In this document: positions 13,931 to 27,900 of the stretch, piece by piece | How the letters are laid out: every line of letters starts with the position of its first letter | Numbering within the stretch: the stretch's first letter is position 1 | NCBI GenBank assembly: GCA_036583965.1 | Contig: JAZBQD010000017.1 | Coordinates: 21,982,385 to 22,046,384, forward strand | Reading direction: 5' to 3' | From: Prunella strophiata | Taxonomy: Eukaryota; Chordata; Aves; Passeriformes; Prunellidae | DNA: 64,000 nt | The notes under the pieces: model-generated | The model's input: the letters and a program-made list of their open reading frames with translations, nothing else | Database searches by the model: none | Told to the model about the DNA's origin: nothing | Position numbers and translations under genes: made by a program

Positions 13931-16589
13931 AATAAAGTAGCTCCTCTCTAGTGGTTAGCTGAACTTCTCATTTCATACAGCATATATTGTTTGTGAGAAA
14001 TATTAGCCTAAAGAGCATGCACCAGTTATTCATTTGGTGATAAAATATTAATTGTGCTTCTTCTCCTCCATCAGCTAGAACAAATTAAAGGAAGGGGAAC
14101 CAACAGAAAGGCATTCCTTTTCTGCTGCAGTTAGGTGGACTTTGTTGGTAGAATGACTAGTAAGGATTTAAAGCTGTCGTGGCTACTAAAGTAGCTGGAG
14201 TTTAACAGCTCCCACAGCTTTCTTTCTCTTATGTGCTATTCATATCTATCTTTTCCTCCTGCCAAGCCTCTAGTTTTATTTAATTGCTTTATTCTTAAGA
14301 GTTTGGTAACTTCTTCAACATGGCAAAGGGTTTCCAGGAAACAACAATTTTCTGCAGATTCCTCTCCTGTCACATCTCAGTAAATCGACCTGCCTTACAG
14401 ACAGTCTTCAAGGCAGGCAGCCAGGTCTATAGGCAACATTTGGGTTCCTGCTCTCCTCTTTTATCACCAAATTCCCTTTTAACTCTGAACAGCAACATGA
14501 CATGTGTCCATGATGAAGCCCTCCTTTTCCTCTGCACTCCTCATTGGTATGGTCCTCACTACCTGCTTCTCTCTAGGGCAGTGACAGAAATGCTCTTGCC
14601 ACTCCAGGACAGAGGGAGCTGGGGAGTACCAGAAACTTCTCCAGGCTTTAGCCCTGGTTTCTTTGCCTCCTTTCATCCCAGAGGTTGCAAACGGGAGGAT
14701 TTGCAAACTCACACACAGGAATTTTACTCAGTGGTATCACAGACCCCTGTCAGCTGTGCCATCCATGCTCACTGAGCAGGGGCCTTGATGGTCCTCAGGC
14801 ATTGCTCAGCCTGTGTGACCAAGGTTGGAGGGGGTTGGAAAACACAGGTCAATCCAGCCAACCTGGAAAAAACAGGTCATAGCATGATGGTGTGATTATT
14901 TAATTCCAGAAGGAATCAGGAAATATGAAAATTATACCTTCTGTTTCAGCACAGGTCCTCCTCTGATACTTCACTACTTCTGCTCCCCGCTTCTCTCTTT
15001 TTCCTTATTGTCCTCCTAGGAAGACTATTTTTTTAATTAAGTGGGAGGGTAGTCTTGCAGAAGAAAGGGATAATCTTTGTTCTTTGTGTCCCACATTGAT
15101 TATCATTCTTGTAGCTTAACTGTTTGCTTATCTAAAAAGAAGCTTTGATTTGGCTGAGGCAAGAATAGCTTTTGCATATTAATTTTCTCCTAAGCATCTA
15201 GGTTACCCTAATGATACTGGAAAAATCCTAAGACTCAATCACCACTCTCAGATTCATTTAACTAGTAGTATTCCCTGACAAGTTCAGCAGAAGAAACACT
15301 TTCAAGAAGATCAAGTCATTAAAAAACTATGCTTATTTTAAAAAGCCTGCACAGGAAAGCAAATCTTTAGAGCATTAATACCTCTTCCAGCTAACTGTTC
15401 AGAATGAGAAGCTTCTGCTGAGTGGTTAGTCCGTGGTGAGACCCCATAAAATATAAAATTTAGGGACTAGGATGACCATGAAATTATGAAGTCTGTGACT
15501 TACAAACAGAAAGGTAAATTAAAAATAATATATTTGGGGTAGGCAGATTTCAAAAAACTCGAGATTTCATAACTGAATGCTTTGATGGTTAGAGGAGTTG
15601 CACAGAGTGAATGACCATAAAAGCACAAACTGGCCAGGGAAAAGATAGGAGGCATAGGACCAGACTCACTGTACTAAATCACTGGCTTTTCCCTGGCTTT
15701 AAGCACAGACAAAAGGTCACAGAAAATGGAAATCAGTTCAGATTGCTAAGCATAACTTGAAAGAGTTGCAAAAGCAGGGGAGGACAAAAGCCAAAAAGGC
15801 AGAGGCATAATGTGATCTGTACCATAATAGGAAATTATTCTGTGGTGGCGTTACTGATAGAGAGCAAGCAAAGGAAAATGCTTATCTCCTGTTTCACAGA
15901 GAGGAGGGGTGGTAGATGACACTAAGAGTCTTGTTTTGTTCTTCAGTCTTCACTGGAAAGGTGTGCTGGAACTGGGCAAGAAGTGCAGTTGCACCAGGTA
16001 CATATCTGGAACGGAATCAGGAAAAACAAGAAAATCAGGGGAAAAAAAGAATACTGAGGCAAATCAGACTGGTTCCAGATCATCTGAGTGTGGTGAGATG
16101 CATCCCCAAACTGGACATCTGGCTGAAACCATCTCAGAGTCTTGTCCCTTTGAGATCTTGAAAGGAGACGTTCATACAAAAAGCAAATGCTGTGCTTACC
16201 TTTACTGAGGGGGCAGAGAAAAGAGGAGTTGAGAGATACCAACCTAATTGCATTCCTTAGAGGAGTATATGTGGTTGTCTAGGAGAATACATAGTGATTC
16301 ATAAACAATTTGAATTTATGAAATAAGGCCTGCTAAGGTACACAGCTTCCTTGACAGGCACCTAGCAGACCATGTCAGCTAAGGATGCCATTTACCTTAA
16401 CAGTAAGGGATCTTTGATACTTTTATAATTCAGCAGGTAGAAATCTGATTTGGACAAAACTTGTCTAAGACAGAGACAATACTTGTAAGAAACTGTTCTA
16501 TCTAAATTGAAGGGGAAAGTTTTGATGGACTCTGTGCTGATTCTTAGATGATTTCATCTTCTCATAATACTGTAGGTGATGAGAAGGTT

Positions 16590-17225
16590 TATGAGTAGGT
16601 GCTCTATTTATTAAATTTGAGGACAACATCAAACATGGGGGCACATGGTGAAGAACAATGCTGTAATTGCAAATCAGAGATGGTGCTAAAAATGCAAGAG
16701 AAGGAAATTGCAAAATTTTACCTTTGGGCAGGCATAGCCAACTGTGCAGACAGCCAACTGTGGCTGTCAGCCCAGTTCTATCAAAAGCATGCGGGAACTA
16801 GGATGAATAAGAAGCTGGACATGAGTCAAGGATTTTGGGCTGTAAAGATGTTTTGGTATGTAGGTAATGAAACATAAAAGAATGCTCTCCTGATCATTAG
16901 CAAGGCCTCACTTGGATTAATGTGCAGTCGAAAGTACAATTGCACTGAAAGTACAGTTCAGACTACCAGAAGATCAGGAGGAGAAGATGGAAGTGGTTGG
17001 GGTATATGGCATGCAAGTGCTCAGACTCAGAGAGCAGGTCTTCAAAAACTTCATCAGCCCCTACAATGGAAAAGAATAACTGGTTCTTTGTGTTCATGGT
17101 AGAAGGGACAACAACTACCAAAATTAAGTATTGGCAATGGAAATTCATTAGGGAAATCCTTCCAGCAATCAGGACAGTGAAGCACTGGAGAGGCCATGGA
17201 GGGCCCATCATTTCAGGTCTGTGAG
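16590..17225 (+). mobile_element. Very old CR1-like LINE fragment (ORF2 3' part)
   Basis: Degenerate + strand sequence follows the order of a CR1 ORF2 3' region. TTTGAGGACAACATCAAAC fits the usual FADDTK area. GCTGGACATGAGTCAAGG is followed by GGGCTGTAAAGATG, AAGGCCTCACTTGGATTAATGTGCAG, and near the end a VKHW stretch with GAGGCCATGGAGGGCCC. Every reading frame is broken. Boundaries are approximate; the element may begin nearer 15.9 kb. It is clearly older than the minus-strand CR1 copies in this window. Confidence 0.5.
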
Positions 17226-17389
17226 CTGAGGTCAGAGACAATCAGCAGGAGCAATGTTAGTTCAGTCAACACAGTCTGCAATCAAGGACTTGCCTGGACC
17301 CCTTCCCCTGGGCCACTGGGGTTCAGCACTTGCTTCAGCCAGTCAGAGACTTATCTCCCTCTTTCTGATAACAAAGATCCACAACTTGC

Positions 17390-17695
17390 AGAAGAAAACT
17401 ATTTTGGGAAAAGAAAGTTGAACAGGAATGTGACAATGTCTTCAACTAGTTTGAAAATAGCTCTAAAGATGAGGGAAATAAATTTCAAACACAACAGAAG
17501 TGGGATTAAAATGCCAGAAGGCCTGACCTGTAAGAAAATAATCAAGTATTTCTCCTGCAGACCTTTTCCAAGAGTAAGCATGTTGAAGCACTGGAGTCGA
17601 TTGCCAATTGCTACAGAGGGGATCTCTGCTCCTGGACAGTTTTAGGACGGAGCTTGACCAGTTTGTTGAGATACTTGATGTAAGAGGGAGGGCTG
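17390..17695 (+). mobile_element. Very old CR1-like LINE 3' tail
   Basis: A second + strand CR1-type tail follows the first. ATGTCTTCAACTAGTTTGAAA leads into GTGGGATTAAAATGCC, then a peptide LKHWSRLPIATEGIS that matches the CR1 ORF2 C-terminal pattern (KHWNRLP and so on), then GGACAGTTTTAGGACGGAGC. Because it repeats the same terminal region as the fragment ending near 17.22 kb, it is a separate insertion. It has no intact ORF. Confidence 0.6.
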
Positions 17696-20364
17696 TGCTA
17701 TTTGATGTTTCTGTAATTCTCTTGGAGAAGGGAAGTACTAAGGATATATGGAAATGAAACAGAGGAGTGAGATCAGAAACTGCTTTTCTCTAGAGCAAAT
17801 GACAGATTGTGAAACCCAAACCAAGAAATTAAAAATGTGGGTATGGGGGAATCCCAAATTTTTTGCAATATGAACAGTCATCTTATTGCACTTGTAAACA
17901 CAGTATACACAGTGGTGTATTTTGGAAAATGCCATGTAGAGTCCCCAGAGATTCACAGACTTGAGTTAGTGCTTGGGACAGGCTGTTGGCTCTTGCAGTA
18001 TATAACAAAACCAGCTTCTTGCATTTTAGGTAAGGAAGAAACTTTCCTATATGCAAGTCAACACTGAATTTTTGGTCTGTTTCCATGAAATATCTAGAAA
18101 CAGCTAATGCCAGGCACAGAACTGGATGGACTACCATTGCAAAGCAGCCAGGCAGCTCTTGGTACAACTGCTTGAAATCATGATGGAGTTTTTTTTCCAC
18201 TCCCCCTCTTCTCACTAACTGGCAAAATATTTCTGTGTTGGAGTCACTTGTTTCAGAGTTCTTTTTTGAAGGCATAAATATATCTTCTGGTTTGAATTCA
18301 GAGTTTCAGTTTTGCTCTCCAAATAATTTAACATTGTTTCACTTGTCTGAAATAGACTTTGGATTTTCATGCTTTGTCATTAGAGTCAGAATAGACATCT
18401 AACAGAAGGCATAAATTTTAGACTCTGTGCACCCTAGAGAACAGGATTATGAGAAGCTGAAACTATAAAAGAAGCTGTAGCATAAAGTGATAACTTGAAT
18501 GGCTCATAACTAGAAATTTCTATCATAGACAAAATTCTGAGACTTTGAGATTTCAGCACTGCCTCAAAGACAGAGAAAAAATTAATCTTATCAAAAATAT
18601 TATGAAAGAGAGAAATTAATATTATTTGTCTGAACTCCTGGAAACATTTATTTTGATAAGATTAAAACATTCTCAACACTGACACTGTAATACTTTTATC
18701 TGTTAAATGGTAATGTAAAAAGCAAATGTTTCTTCTTCATGGAAACAAAATATTGAGATAATTTCCTGTCAAATTATCATGAAATAGATAAATTCCTGTA
18801 AATATTTTACATTTAATTAAGTCAGTGTTCTCCAAAGGAGTAATACTTCTTAGGGAAATCATCAACCATATGCCATAATTTTCAAGTGTACTTTAACCCC
18901 CACAAATGTCAAAATGGTATATACTTCTACACAAAGACAGAAAAATAATCTATGGTCAGAGAAATAAAAAGTCATTCCTGGGGGAAACAAAACAACAGCT
19001 CAATACTGCATATAAATGCTTCATAATTGCTTAACAGTTATTTACCATATTTTATCTACAAGGAGAATCAAACATATATATTTTCTGTCACAGCAGTTGC
19101 TCAATACAAATGGATCTTAAGAGTATTGTACTTCCCTTCAGTAGTTTGTTATATCCCTTTATTTCATATCTTCCAGATTTTTGCTAAGAATTGCCAAAAG
19201 CATTTTACAATCTCTGCTATTGATACAACAAGTTAAACATCCAAGGCAACAGGAAATTTATTAAGCTGCTTTCCTAACCTATAAGATATCACTAATCTTG
19301 TCACAGGGAACCTGTGGTTCCCTTCCTTCACCCTGCTGTGTGCTGTCACAGCAGCCCTGCCACAGCACCCTGCTGTACCCATCCTCCCACACGTGCAGCA
19401 CCGGGTGCTCCTGCAGCCCGGGGGCCCTTCACTGGTACAGACAGCACAGCCACCTGGTGGAAAGGCACCCAGGAGACATCAGTACTGGGGCCAGGAGGGG
19501 AGTCCAGCCCTCTCCCTGCTGAGGCTGTTGCCAGGGACCACAGTGCTTCTTAGCTGATCTGTTCCCTCTCCTTTTAGCAATAGTGTAGCTGTGATTGATC
19601 CCATCAATCATCAGTTGCAGCATGGAGATGGAAAATGCCTTCTCTGCTCCTGATCCTTCTTGCCCTTATTCATCCTCTCACTAGGCTGCCTTCCAGTTCC
19701 CAAACGTGTGTTTGGCATTCCCAGCTTGGTGTTGTGACAGAGCTGTGGTCTCCAGAAGCACACAGGACCACTCGGCAGCCACTCAAGCATGGCAAGGCTT
19801 CATTCCTCCCGTGAAGTCATCTTCATTGGATTGGTCTCCAGCAATGACTTCTGCTTCCTGTTCTGTCCTGTCTCAAAAGCAGAACATAGTATTCTATGGC
19901 TCTCCTGCCATGTTTCATGTTAAGCATGAGAAGCGGTGTGAGAATGTGTAGTGTCCCAGACAGGAAGAGAGGAGGTGCTGATTTTCAAGGTTGTGTCCCA
20001 CAGTCTGCAAGCCAGCAGGCAAACCAAGAATGGCATTGGGCATTTACTGTGGTGGGATGGTGTGGGCCTTCTCTAGAGGCTCCTGTCCTAAGTGTTACCA
20101 GGTCACCTTTCCTGTGAGTACCACTGCCTGACTTCCTCTTACATGTCATTGTTTATTTCTGCATAGTGGTTTTCTATCTAAATGCATCACCCTCCATCCC
20201 TGCTCATTTTAAGCTGAGAATAACAAAATCCTGGAGTATTTATTGTGTGGAATGCAAGGTTTCTCACTACAGCCCCTTCTGAGGAACGTGGAAAGGGCCA
20301 GCATCAGCCTGACTGCTTCCCAGCAGAAATGTAATCATAAGGACGAAGTATATGTTTTTTGCAT

Positions 20365-20487
20365 TATTTTTTAGGGTGGTTTTTTTGTGGGTTTTTTTTT
20401 TGTTGTTGTTGTTGTTTTTGGTGGGTTTTTTTTGTTTTTGTTTTTGTTTTTGTTTTTTTGGTTTTGTTTTGCTGGATTTTTTTTTTA
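20365..20487. repeat. T/G-rich low-complexity tract with GTT and TTTTTG repeats
   Basis: About 120 bases composed of T runs and single or paired G, including five GTT units and several TTTTTG units. It is low-complexity DNA, possibly from expansion of a T-rich retroelement tail. Confidence 0.9.
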
Positions 20488-23400
20488 ATACAAGACACTG
20501 AAGTGTCCAAAATAGAAATAGTTAACTAAAATACAGAGGCTTGTATGACCCAGTTTTCATGAAATAAAGTCAAAATCCCATCCTAGAGAGTGGACAGCTG
20601 TTTATAGCCATTAGGAATTATCGCTGAGAAGGCTCAATTTTACCACAGAAAATTACTTTTGCGTCCCTCTCTTCCTCAGCCAGAACTGGAAACAGGCTGC
20701 ATATTGTATCTATTTTTGAATGTGGGACACACAGGTCAGCTACTGGTCACTGTGGCGTGGGAAAGGCTGCAGTGATGTGCTGAGCATCCAGACTCACCAA
20801 AAACACTTCTGCTCCCTGCCTGAGGGGGAGTGCAGTGCCCTGCTGACACACCCCACTGCCTGGCAGCCGGCAGACACTGCACCAGCGTGGAGTGCTGCAC
20901 ATGGCCCCAGGTCAAGAGGCAACGCCAGCACAGGTTTCTGCCAGGCTTAAACGTACTTTAAATGCATTCCTTAATTAAAAATGTTTTTAATGAGCCAAGA
21001 CAACATGAGTAGTCCCCAACTAAAACTGACTGTATTAAGGTACTTCCTTAAGCTATCCAGAATCACATCCTCCTGTAAAAATAGTGTAACTGTACTCAAG
21101 ATAGAAGTCTGGTGGAAATCAGGGACCAGAATATCAACAAACATTGCACAGAAGTGTGTTCAGTAGAGCTGTTTTTGGCAAAACGCTAGAAATGTGTTGT
21201 ATTCGATGTATCCCTTTAAATTCTCATTAATAAACATTTCCTTCCATCCACTGGGGAATCACCATGACCCCACAATGCATCAGCCCTGCAGCAGGCTAGG
21301 GTTTCACATAAGCACTGTAACTTTCTTCTTAATATCACTGTCTTAACACAAGCTCTCTGCCTGCTGTGCGTCACATCCAGTGCTCTTGTCCCTCGCAGCC
21401 CGGGGCTGTCCCCCAGGTGACGGTGACCACGAGAGAGTTAACTCCCAGAAGGCACAGATTGCCAGCTCATAGATCATATGAGACAGATCATTGCCAGGTC
21501 ATACCGAACTCCACATCTGGAACAGCTTCTTCCCTATTGTAACATTTACAGCTGGAAGGATCCTTGTCGTATTTTAGACTGTGTGATTAGCTTTGATGGG
21601 AGATATTACCTCTTCCTTTTTGCCATAGGATACCAGTGTATGACCTGTCTAGGTGTTTTTAAACCAAGGAGATGTAGGTGAGAACTGGAAGTACAACAGA
21701 CACAAAAATTGCCATTTTCATTGTATTTTCCATGGCATCATGTGAGAAGCCATCCCAGGTGAGGTTGTCCTGATGCCACACTCAGTGGAAATATTCTAAT
21801 TTTGTAATCTGAAGTCATAAGGATGATCTGCTAGCTGAATAGTAAAGAAAACTCTACTGACCTTGTAATGCATATCCACCTGCACCACAAAGTGAGCACT
21901 TCGTGTCTTCTCTTCAGTGTGCTGAAACACAAAGGCAGCTGGCATCTCACTAATATTTCAGAAGATGCCATTAGATTATCAAGTAATTTATATTTTCATA
22001 ATTCCGAAGCATCCACAAAGAGGTGCTTCAGGGGAGGAAGATCAGGGGATGTAACCAATGGAAAATGAAACCATGGACTTTCTCTTTTTGCCGTATTTTA
22101 AGGGAAAATGTCTTCTCTGACAGGCAAAAGCCGATGTATGCACGGACTGCAGGAGGAAACTTTGAATAGATACACTATGTTTGTTGAATAGTGTAAATAT
22201 ACAGCCCCAAAGACCACATTTTATGCATCCTTTGTTTCTAGAGTGATAGCAAGGTGGCTTGCATTTATTTATCTTACAATAAATTATATCAAGAGAAGTA
22301 TTAAGAAGACATCTTTATCTGGAATAAAAAATATTTTTCTTAAAATTACAGTAGCAATGCCAGAGATGTCTGTATTCCTAAAATCTGCCTCCAAGTTTTT
22401 ATGTCCATCTGTGTCCATTTATTTGGGGTTAGTGTCATATATATGATAATAGTGTTCCAGACAGTTATATTCAGGAATTGTGGGCATTCAGACTCCTAAA
22501 GAAGCAGAAAACTTTTTTCTGCTTAAGGAACTGACAGATTGCCTGGAAGATTTTAAGCAATAAAACCTTCTGAGTGAAAAAAAAAGAGAAGAAGAAAATA
22601 AATTTGAGAAAAAAGATCTGGATTTTATTTACATGCAGATATTACTACTGTTATATCATAGTTTCCAGACTTTAATCTTGAAGCAAAATATATCCATCCT
22701 TCACTGAAATAACCCAAAGACTGGCAATGTTACAAAAGATACATTCTTTTGTATACTAGAAATGTTTTAATACAACATGCAGTACTAGAAAGTTGCTTTC
22801 ATGTATCAAATGCTACCATAATAACAAATATATAACAGTGAATCTCTATGTGAGGAAAACCCTCACAAAAAATTTTAGTGCCCCCACATGTTGCCTTAGG
22901 TTTTTGAAATATCAGCCTGATGTTATTTTAAAGAGTGATGTAGCCTTTTTGTGTGAGTTGGCACACCTGAAAGTCTCACATCTGTATAACATGCTCCCTA
23001 GACTGAGGACGCTGTAAGCAGCAGGAAATGAGAACTTTAATTCAAGCCAAGCCATTGTTTTCCATAATACAAAAATCGGTACAGCAAAATCATCTGAATG
23101 GACAGAAAAATATGGACTTTTTTTGACTCTGAGATGTTATATTTTAACACTTAACTTTGCAGTTTCAAAACATCTTGTTTTTCTAAAAATTTATGATAAT
23201 TTTGGAAGTGAAAGTGCAGGGAACCATTATTTGAAAATAATAGAATCTATTAAATAAAACAAGTGGTTTTAAGTGAACTATCGCTAAAAAGCTGTATTTT
23301 GCCTCTCTCCTGAAAAGCTTTCTATTTTTTTATGCAATGTTCACTAGTTTCTTCCTCCCCTACCCACTGGCACTTGCCTGCATCTATTCCCTCGTACTCT

Positions 23401-23644
23401 GGTTTAGACCTAGAAACAGCAATCCAGTATTCAGGTTGGTCTGGTCTTTCTCCTGTAAGCTGAAATAATGTGTGTTGCCACATTCAATAACATTAAACTC
23501 ACACATGCTATTGTATTGTTACAGCATTTGGGACTTTTTAAAAAATCTGGGGCCTAGAAAATGATTTCTGTCCTTAAATTAGCTGTGGAGAAATTAGCCC
23601 TTGAAAATACATTCTTCCGAATATGCTACCCAAAGTCCATCTGA

Positions 23645-23730
23645 TCAAAAAAAAGGAAAACAAAAACAAAAATTAAAACAAAAGGAAAAAAAAAAAAAGA
23701 AACAAAAAAAAAAAGGCAACAAAAAAAAGA
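23645..23730. repeat. A-rich low-complexity tract
   Basis: A runs interrupted by AAC, GG and TT. The phenylalanine-rich minus-strand ORFs here are artefacts of this composition. No retropseudogene body is recognisable next to it. Confidence 0.9.
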
Positions 23731-24348
23731 CCACAGGAATGACAGTATAGTACACAAAGCACTGAGCTGGAAAATAGCTAGGGAAATAGCTAGGCATCCA
23801 TCTCCCATCTACAATGTGATGAAGTTGCACTCAATTAATCATCGGGATGAAAAATAAGCAGACTTTTTATGCAAAGTCAAAACTTTGTTGAAGGTAAACA
23901 AAATGTTATCAATATAATTAATTTTTTACTATTTTTTTTTTTTACTATCAGTTGAAATATTATAGGAGGAGAAAGAGGAACAGTATCATATAAAAAGTCT
24001 GCAGAGTAATAGTTACAACTGTTATGTCTCCTAGCACCTGCCCCTTTTTCTGGTCTTAGAGTTACTCTTCCACAACCTCTCTGGATCCATCCCAGACACA
24101 GTTAATATATATGTCAAGTTATCAGCATCTCAAACTCTTCATCAAGTTAAATATTATGTGGATTGTGAGGGTTTCTTCCCTTTTTGGGGGGAATGTGATG
24201 TAGATATTGGTGGTTTACTTCTCCTCAATTTGGAGTTCATTTGGAGCAATTCTTATATTTTTTTCTAATGGCCTTTACACCTTGGTCTTTCTTCATGGGT
24301 CTGTAATTCCATGTCAAATCTGCTATATATGTATTGCATATGTTAGAC

Positions 24349-24935
24349 AGAATCATGGAAGCACAGAATAATTTGGGTTGAAAGGATCCTTTGAAAGTCA
24401 TCCAGTCCAAACCCCCCTGCAATAAGCAGTGACATCTTCAACTTTGGTCAGGTTGCTCAGAGCTCCATCCAGCCTGACTTTGAACACTTAAAATGATGAG
24501 GCATCCACAGATTCTCTTGGAAATCTATTCCAGTTTCTCTCTATCCACAACAAAACAAAAAAGTCTTCTGTATATTAAATCTCCTCTCTTCTAGTTTGGT
24601 TCCTGTCCTATGGATATGAGCCTGACTTTAAAAAAAAGTCTGTCCCCATCTTTCTGACAAACCTCCCTGAGGAGCTAGGAGGCAAGGTCTCCAAGAGCCT
24701 TCTCTTTTCTGGGCTGAACAACCATAGCTCTCTCAGCTCTTCCTCAGAGGACTGATGTTCCATCCCACTGATGATTTCCATGGCCCTCCACTGGGCTTGC
24801 TCCAGCAGGCACACATCCTTCTGAAGCTGCAGCCCACAGAGCTGGTTTCTGTGCTCAGGTGCAGAGGAGCTGTCACCTGCCTTGACCTGCTGGCCGTGCT
24901 TCTTTTGATACTCGTTCTTTTCTCTGCTTGCTGCT
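24349..24935 (-). mobile_element. CR1 LINE, 5'-truncated 3' end
   Basis: The + strand starts with AGAATCATGGAAGCACAG and TTTGGGTTGAAAGGATCC, the reverse complement of the avian CR1 3' end (ATTCTATGATT-type repeats). The minus strand then encodes degenerate CR1 ORF2 C-terminal sequence: EQAQWRAMEIISGMEHQSS, EEELRELWLFSPEKRRL. Similarity stops around 24.93 kb, so the copy is 5'-truncated, the usual result of incomplete reverse transcription. It lies antisense to PALM2. Confidence 0.88.
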
Positions 24936-27900
24936 CCTAGAGCTGTTTTATCTAGCTCTAGGTCTTTATTTGACCGTTGTGAACTAGCTCATTGCCTGTG
25001 TCATCATCCCACCCTCTCCTCCTGCTCACAGTACACTGCATCTCTCTTTCCAGGCTTCAGCTATGGCATCAAGCCCATGCTCCTCTGCATGGAATGACTA
25101 CAGTGGGTTCATAGGCATTTCCTTCCGCAGAACAAGCTGCTTGGCACTGCTGACTGTAGATCACAACTACACCACACAGTTATACAGACGTGCAGAAGAC
25201 AAAGGGGGCATGTACAGAGGGGCCCTTACAAGTCCTGAAGTCCTTGCAAAGCTATTACAAAGTTTGGGATCTGTTACTAGCAATGGTGCTACTGGGCGGC
25301 ACTGCTACAAAGTTAATTGTATTTTGTTTCTCCTGTCTATAGCCTATGTAGACACACACAAACTTATTGAAATAGCAAAGGTTTCCAGCTGTGCAGGCTT
25401 ATTTGCACTGGAACTAATAATTTCACACTTAAAATTAATTTGGTGTCCTAAAATTTGCAGATCAAGGCTTCGGTGACAATTCAGGAGAATGTGGAACAGT
25501 TTGTAATTATTACAATTACCAAGCTCCAGATTTATAGCTCTTCCAGAGACAGACTGGTGAGCATGAAGAGTTCCCCACTGAGGAAGGTCCAAGCAGGTCA
25601 AACAATTTTTCGAGAGATGAGTAAGTGAATGTATTCAGTCAGCTGAAGACAGAAAAACTGGTGGACCCTGTGCTCATCTGCTACCAGCATTTCATGAGAT
25701 TAAATGAATGTTTACTAGGTGAGGATCTTCCAATCTTTTCCTTCCAGTTTTCTGAGGTACTTCTAATGCAACAGGACAAACTTTCTATAAACACTTGTGC
25801 CTATGATGAAAGCAGAAAACGTCACTGCAGAGGCAGGAATCACATGCTGGCACCTGAAATGTTGAAATACCATCCTGTGCTCACATTCTCCAGCACTGTA
25901 CCCTGGGTTGAGCAATCACAGTTTGTACCGGGACAGAATGGTTGTGGGTTTGGAGTCAGATGTGGGTTCAGGTATGTTCAAGGGCTCTCTGAGCAGCCAC
26001 AAAAAGCTATCAAAAATCCCAGGTATTTATTGTTGCTCTCATAACCTGGCAGCCTCATGGGACACAGAGGAGTGGATGGGCAGTGCAGCTGTTCATGTGT
26101 TCACCCCAGGCAACCAGTCTGGTCTGCTGGGAGGCAAAGCACCAGGACAGGACTTGGTAGGCATGACGCTTTGCATTGCAGCAGTTTCCCTTCCAGTCCA
26201 GTATCATATAAAATAAAAGCATCTGTTCTTTGAGAACTTGAAATTATTTTAGCACATCCCTTTCCCATTTCCTTGACTTTCAGCAGTTTTTTTCAGGGAA
26301 AACACCCCATGAAACTGAGCAGCCTATATCTCACGGCTGCTGGGAAGGTTTTCTCAGCACCCCAGTTGCTGAGATGCCCTCCAGCTGAGCAGTTCCCCTT
26401 GTCATCCCCAGCTGTGCAGCTGAGGACAGGATTCAGTGAAAAACTGCACACCACGTTGTCCTTCCACTGCCAGTGTAATTGGATTTCTAACTTCCCATAA
26501 AAACCCAGCATGCCAAGCTCCCTGACATCCTCCACGTCCTTTCTGTTGTCATTCTCTCCTCTCCTGCAGAGGTTTTTCTCCTCTCACCTTGCAGTGAAGA
26601 ATATTGTTTAAGTATCTGTGTGCATACCTGGCAGCTGGCATGTGAAATGTTCTGTTGGGGACAAGCAGGATAAAATGCCATGGAAAAAGCTGAGCTGTTA
26701 CAATGCCTGAGCTCGCTAGATGGCCTCACACACTGCAGAGAAGCTCTTCCTCCAGCAGTCCCCTCTTCTAATTCTGTTTATGCATGCAGCAGTAGGGACA
26801 TTTTAATTATTATTTTCCCTTCTTTTTCTTTTACTATCTGGACCTGGATCCCTCTTCTTGATTCTTTGCTGCTGTGGTAGACCTTTCTCTGTCTCTGGGG
26901 CCATGGCAGTCAGTTTGTGGAGCAATTTCCAATTATCAAAGCAAGCAGCATGCAGCAGGAATGGGAAGCAGACAAGAAAGCTAGTATGTGACCTTCATAA
27001 TAAAAATATGAATACAATAATAATACAAGGTGGTGCAGGAGCACAAGCATTAAGTTTAGCATTTCATACCTTTTCTGCAGTGCTCCCTGGGTCCATGGAT
27101 GTATATTTAGCATGCCTGTCTGAAGGTTTGTTGTATTATACGAATTAGAGAAAAAAACTCTGCTAAACAAACATTTCCTACACTGTGATGTGTGACTCCA
27201 CAGAATCTTGCTGTGGAAAGAGCATGAGGGAGGGGTAAGGGGAAATGAGAAAAGATAGATAGGTGTGCAAAAGGCATTGGAGCATATTTAGCAACCTGTA
27301 AGAAAAAGTTAAATTTGTCTGCAGTATTCTCTTGGTCTCCCTGGCCACAATTTTTGAGAGCACTACTATTGAGCAGGTATTTACTACAGTACTGATTTCA
27401 GCAGTGGCAGGTGGAAACAGAAAGAAAAGAAGGGCTCTAATTCACAGCCAGATCAGTAGATTGCATCACCTAGATGAGCCATGACAATGGACTGTGGCCC
27501 ACCAGCAGCCCTCTGTGAAGGCAGGGTAAAGCACAGCTTCAGCCACTTTCACTGGGATATTTAGTGACCATATTCATTTGCTGGTTCTTGGCTGAGAGGC
27601 TGGCTGGACAAGATCCAACAGCTAGACTTATTTTTTGGCTGAAAATTACCTACCCACGATCACCTACATCATGTGCACAGACATGATAAACTGAACATAG
27701 CTCTTCCCACCTTTTGCTGGTGTGCTTATGGCAAAAACCATTCTCATCCTTTGTCCTGCATCTTTTTTCTGGCTAATGTTGGACATTTTAATGCTTGCAA
27801 TTGTATTGACCTGTCCAAAAGCAGGAGGACCCTTCTGCTTTCTTTCCCAGCAGACTGTAACACCAAGAAACAGTGCCTGGTGCCTTTGTAAACAGTTTCT

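Larger units (their letters stand above)
5626..16589. other. Upstream intron, no gene seen
   Basis: About 11 kb of AT-rich sequence. I saw a TG microsatellite at 6602-6619 and T runs near 13301-13313, 13473-13482 and 13914-13930. ORFs up to about 150 codons (for example + strand 14320-14775) show no recognisable domain, and I judge them chance ORFs. I looked for exons of the paralemmin N-terminal coiled coil and did not find them. Confidence 0.5.
17696..24348. other. Upstream intron, no gene seen
   Basis: AT-rich DNA with a somewhat GC-richer island around 19305-19560 and another at 20740-20940. Neither has a recognisable coding pattern. A T/G-rich tract lies at 20365-20487 and an A-rich tract at 23645-23730. 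The 130-codon minus-strand ORF at 17883-18275 has no family features I recognise. Confidence 0.5.

Noticed and set aside
14320..14775. 151-codon + strand ORF
   Set aside because: No recognisable domain, an overlapping ORF on the other strand, and no splice or promoter context. It looks like chance.
17883..18275. 130-codon minus-strand ORF
   Set aside because: I compared it with CR1 and common protein families and saw no convincing match; no gene context.
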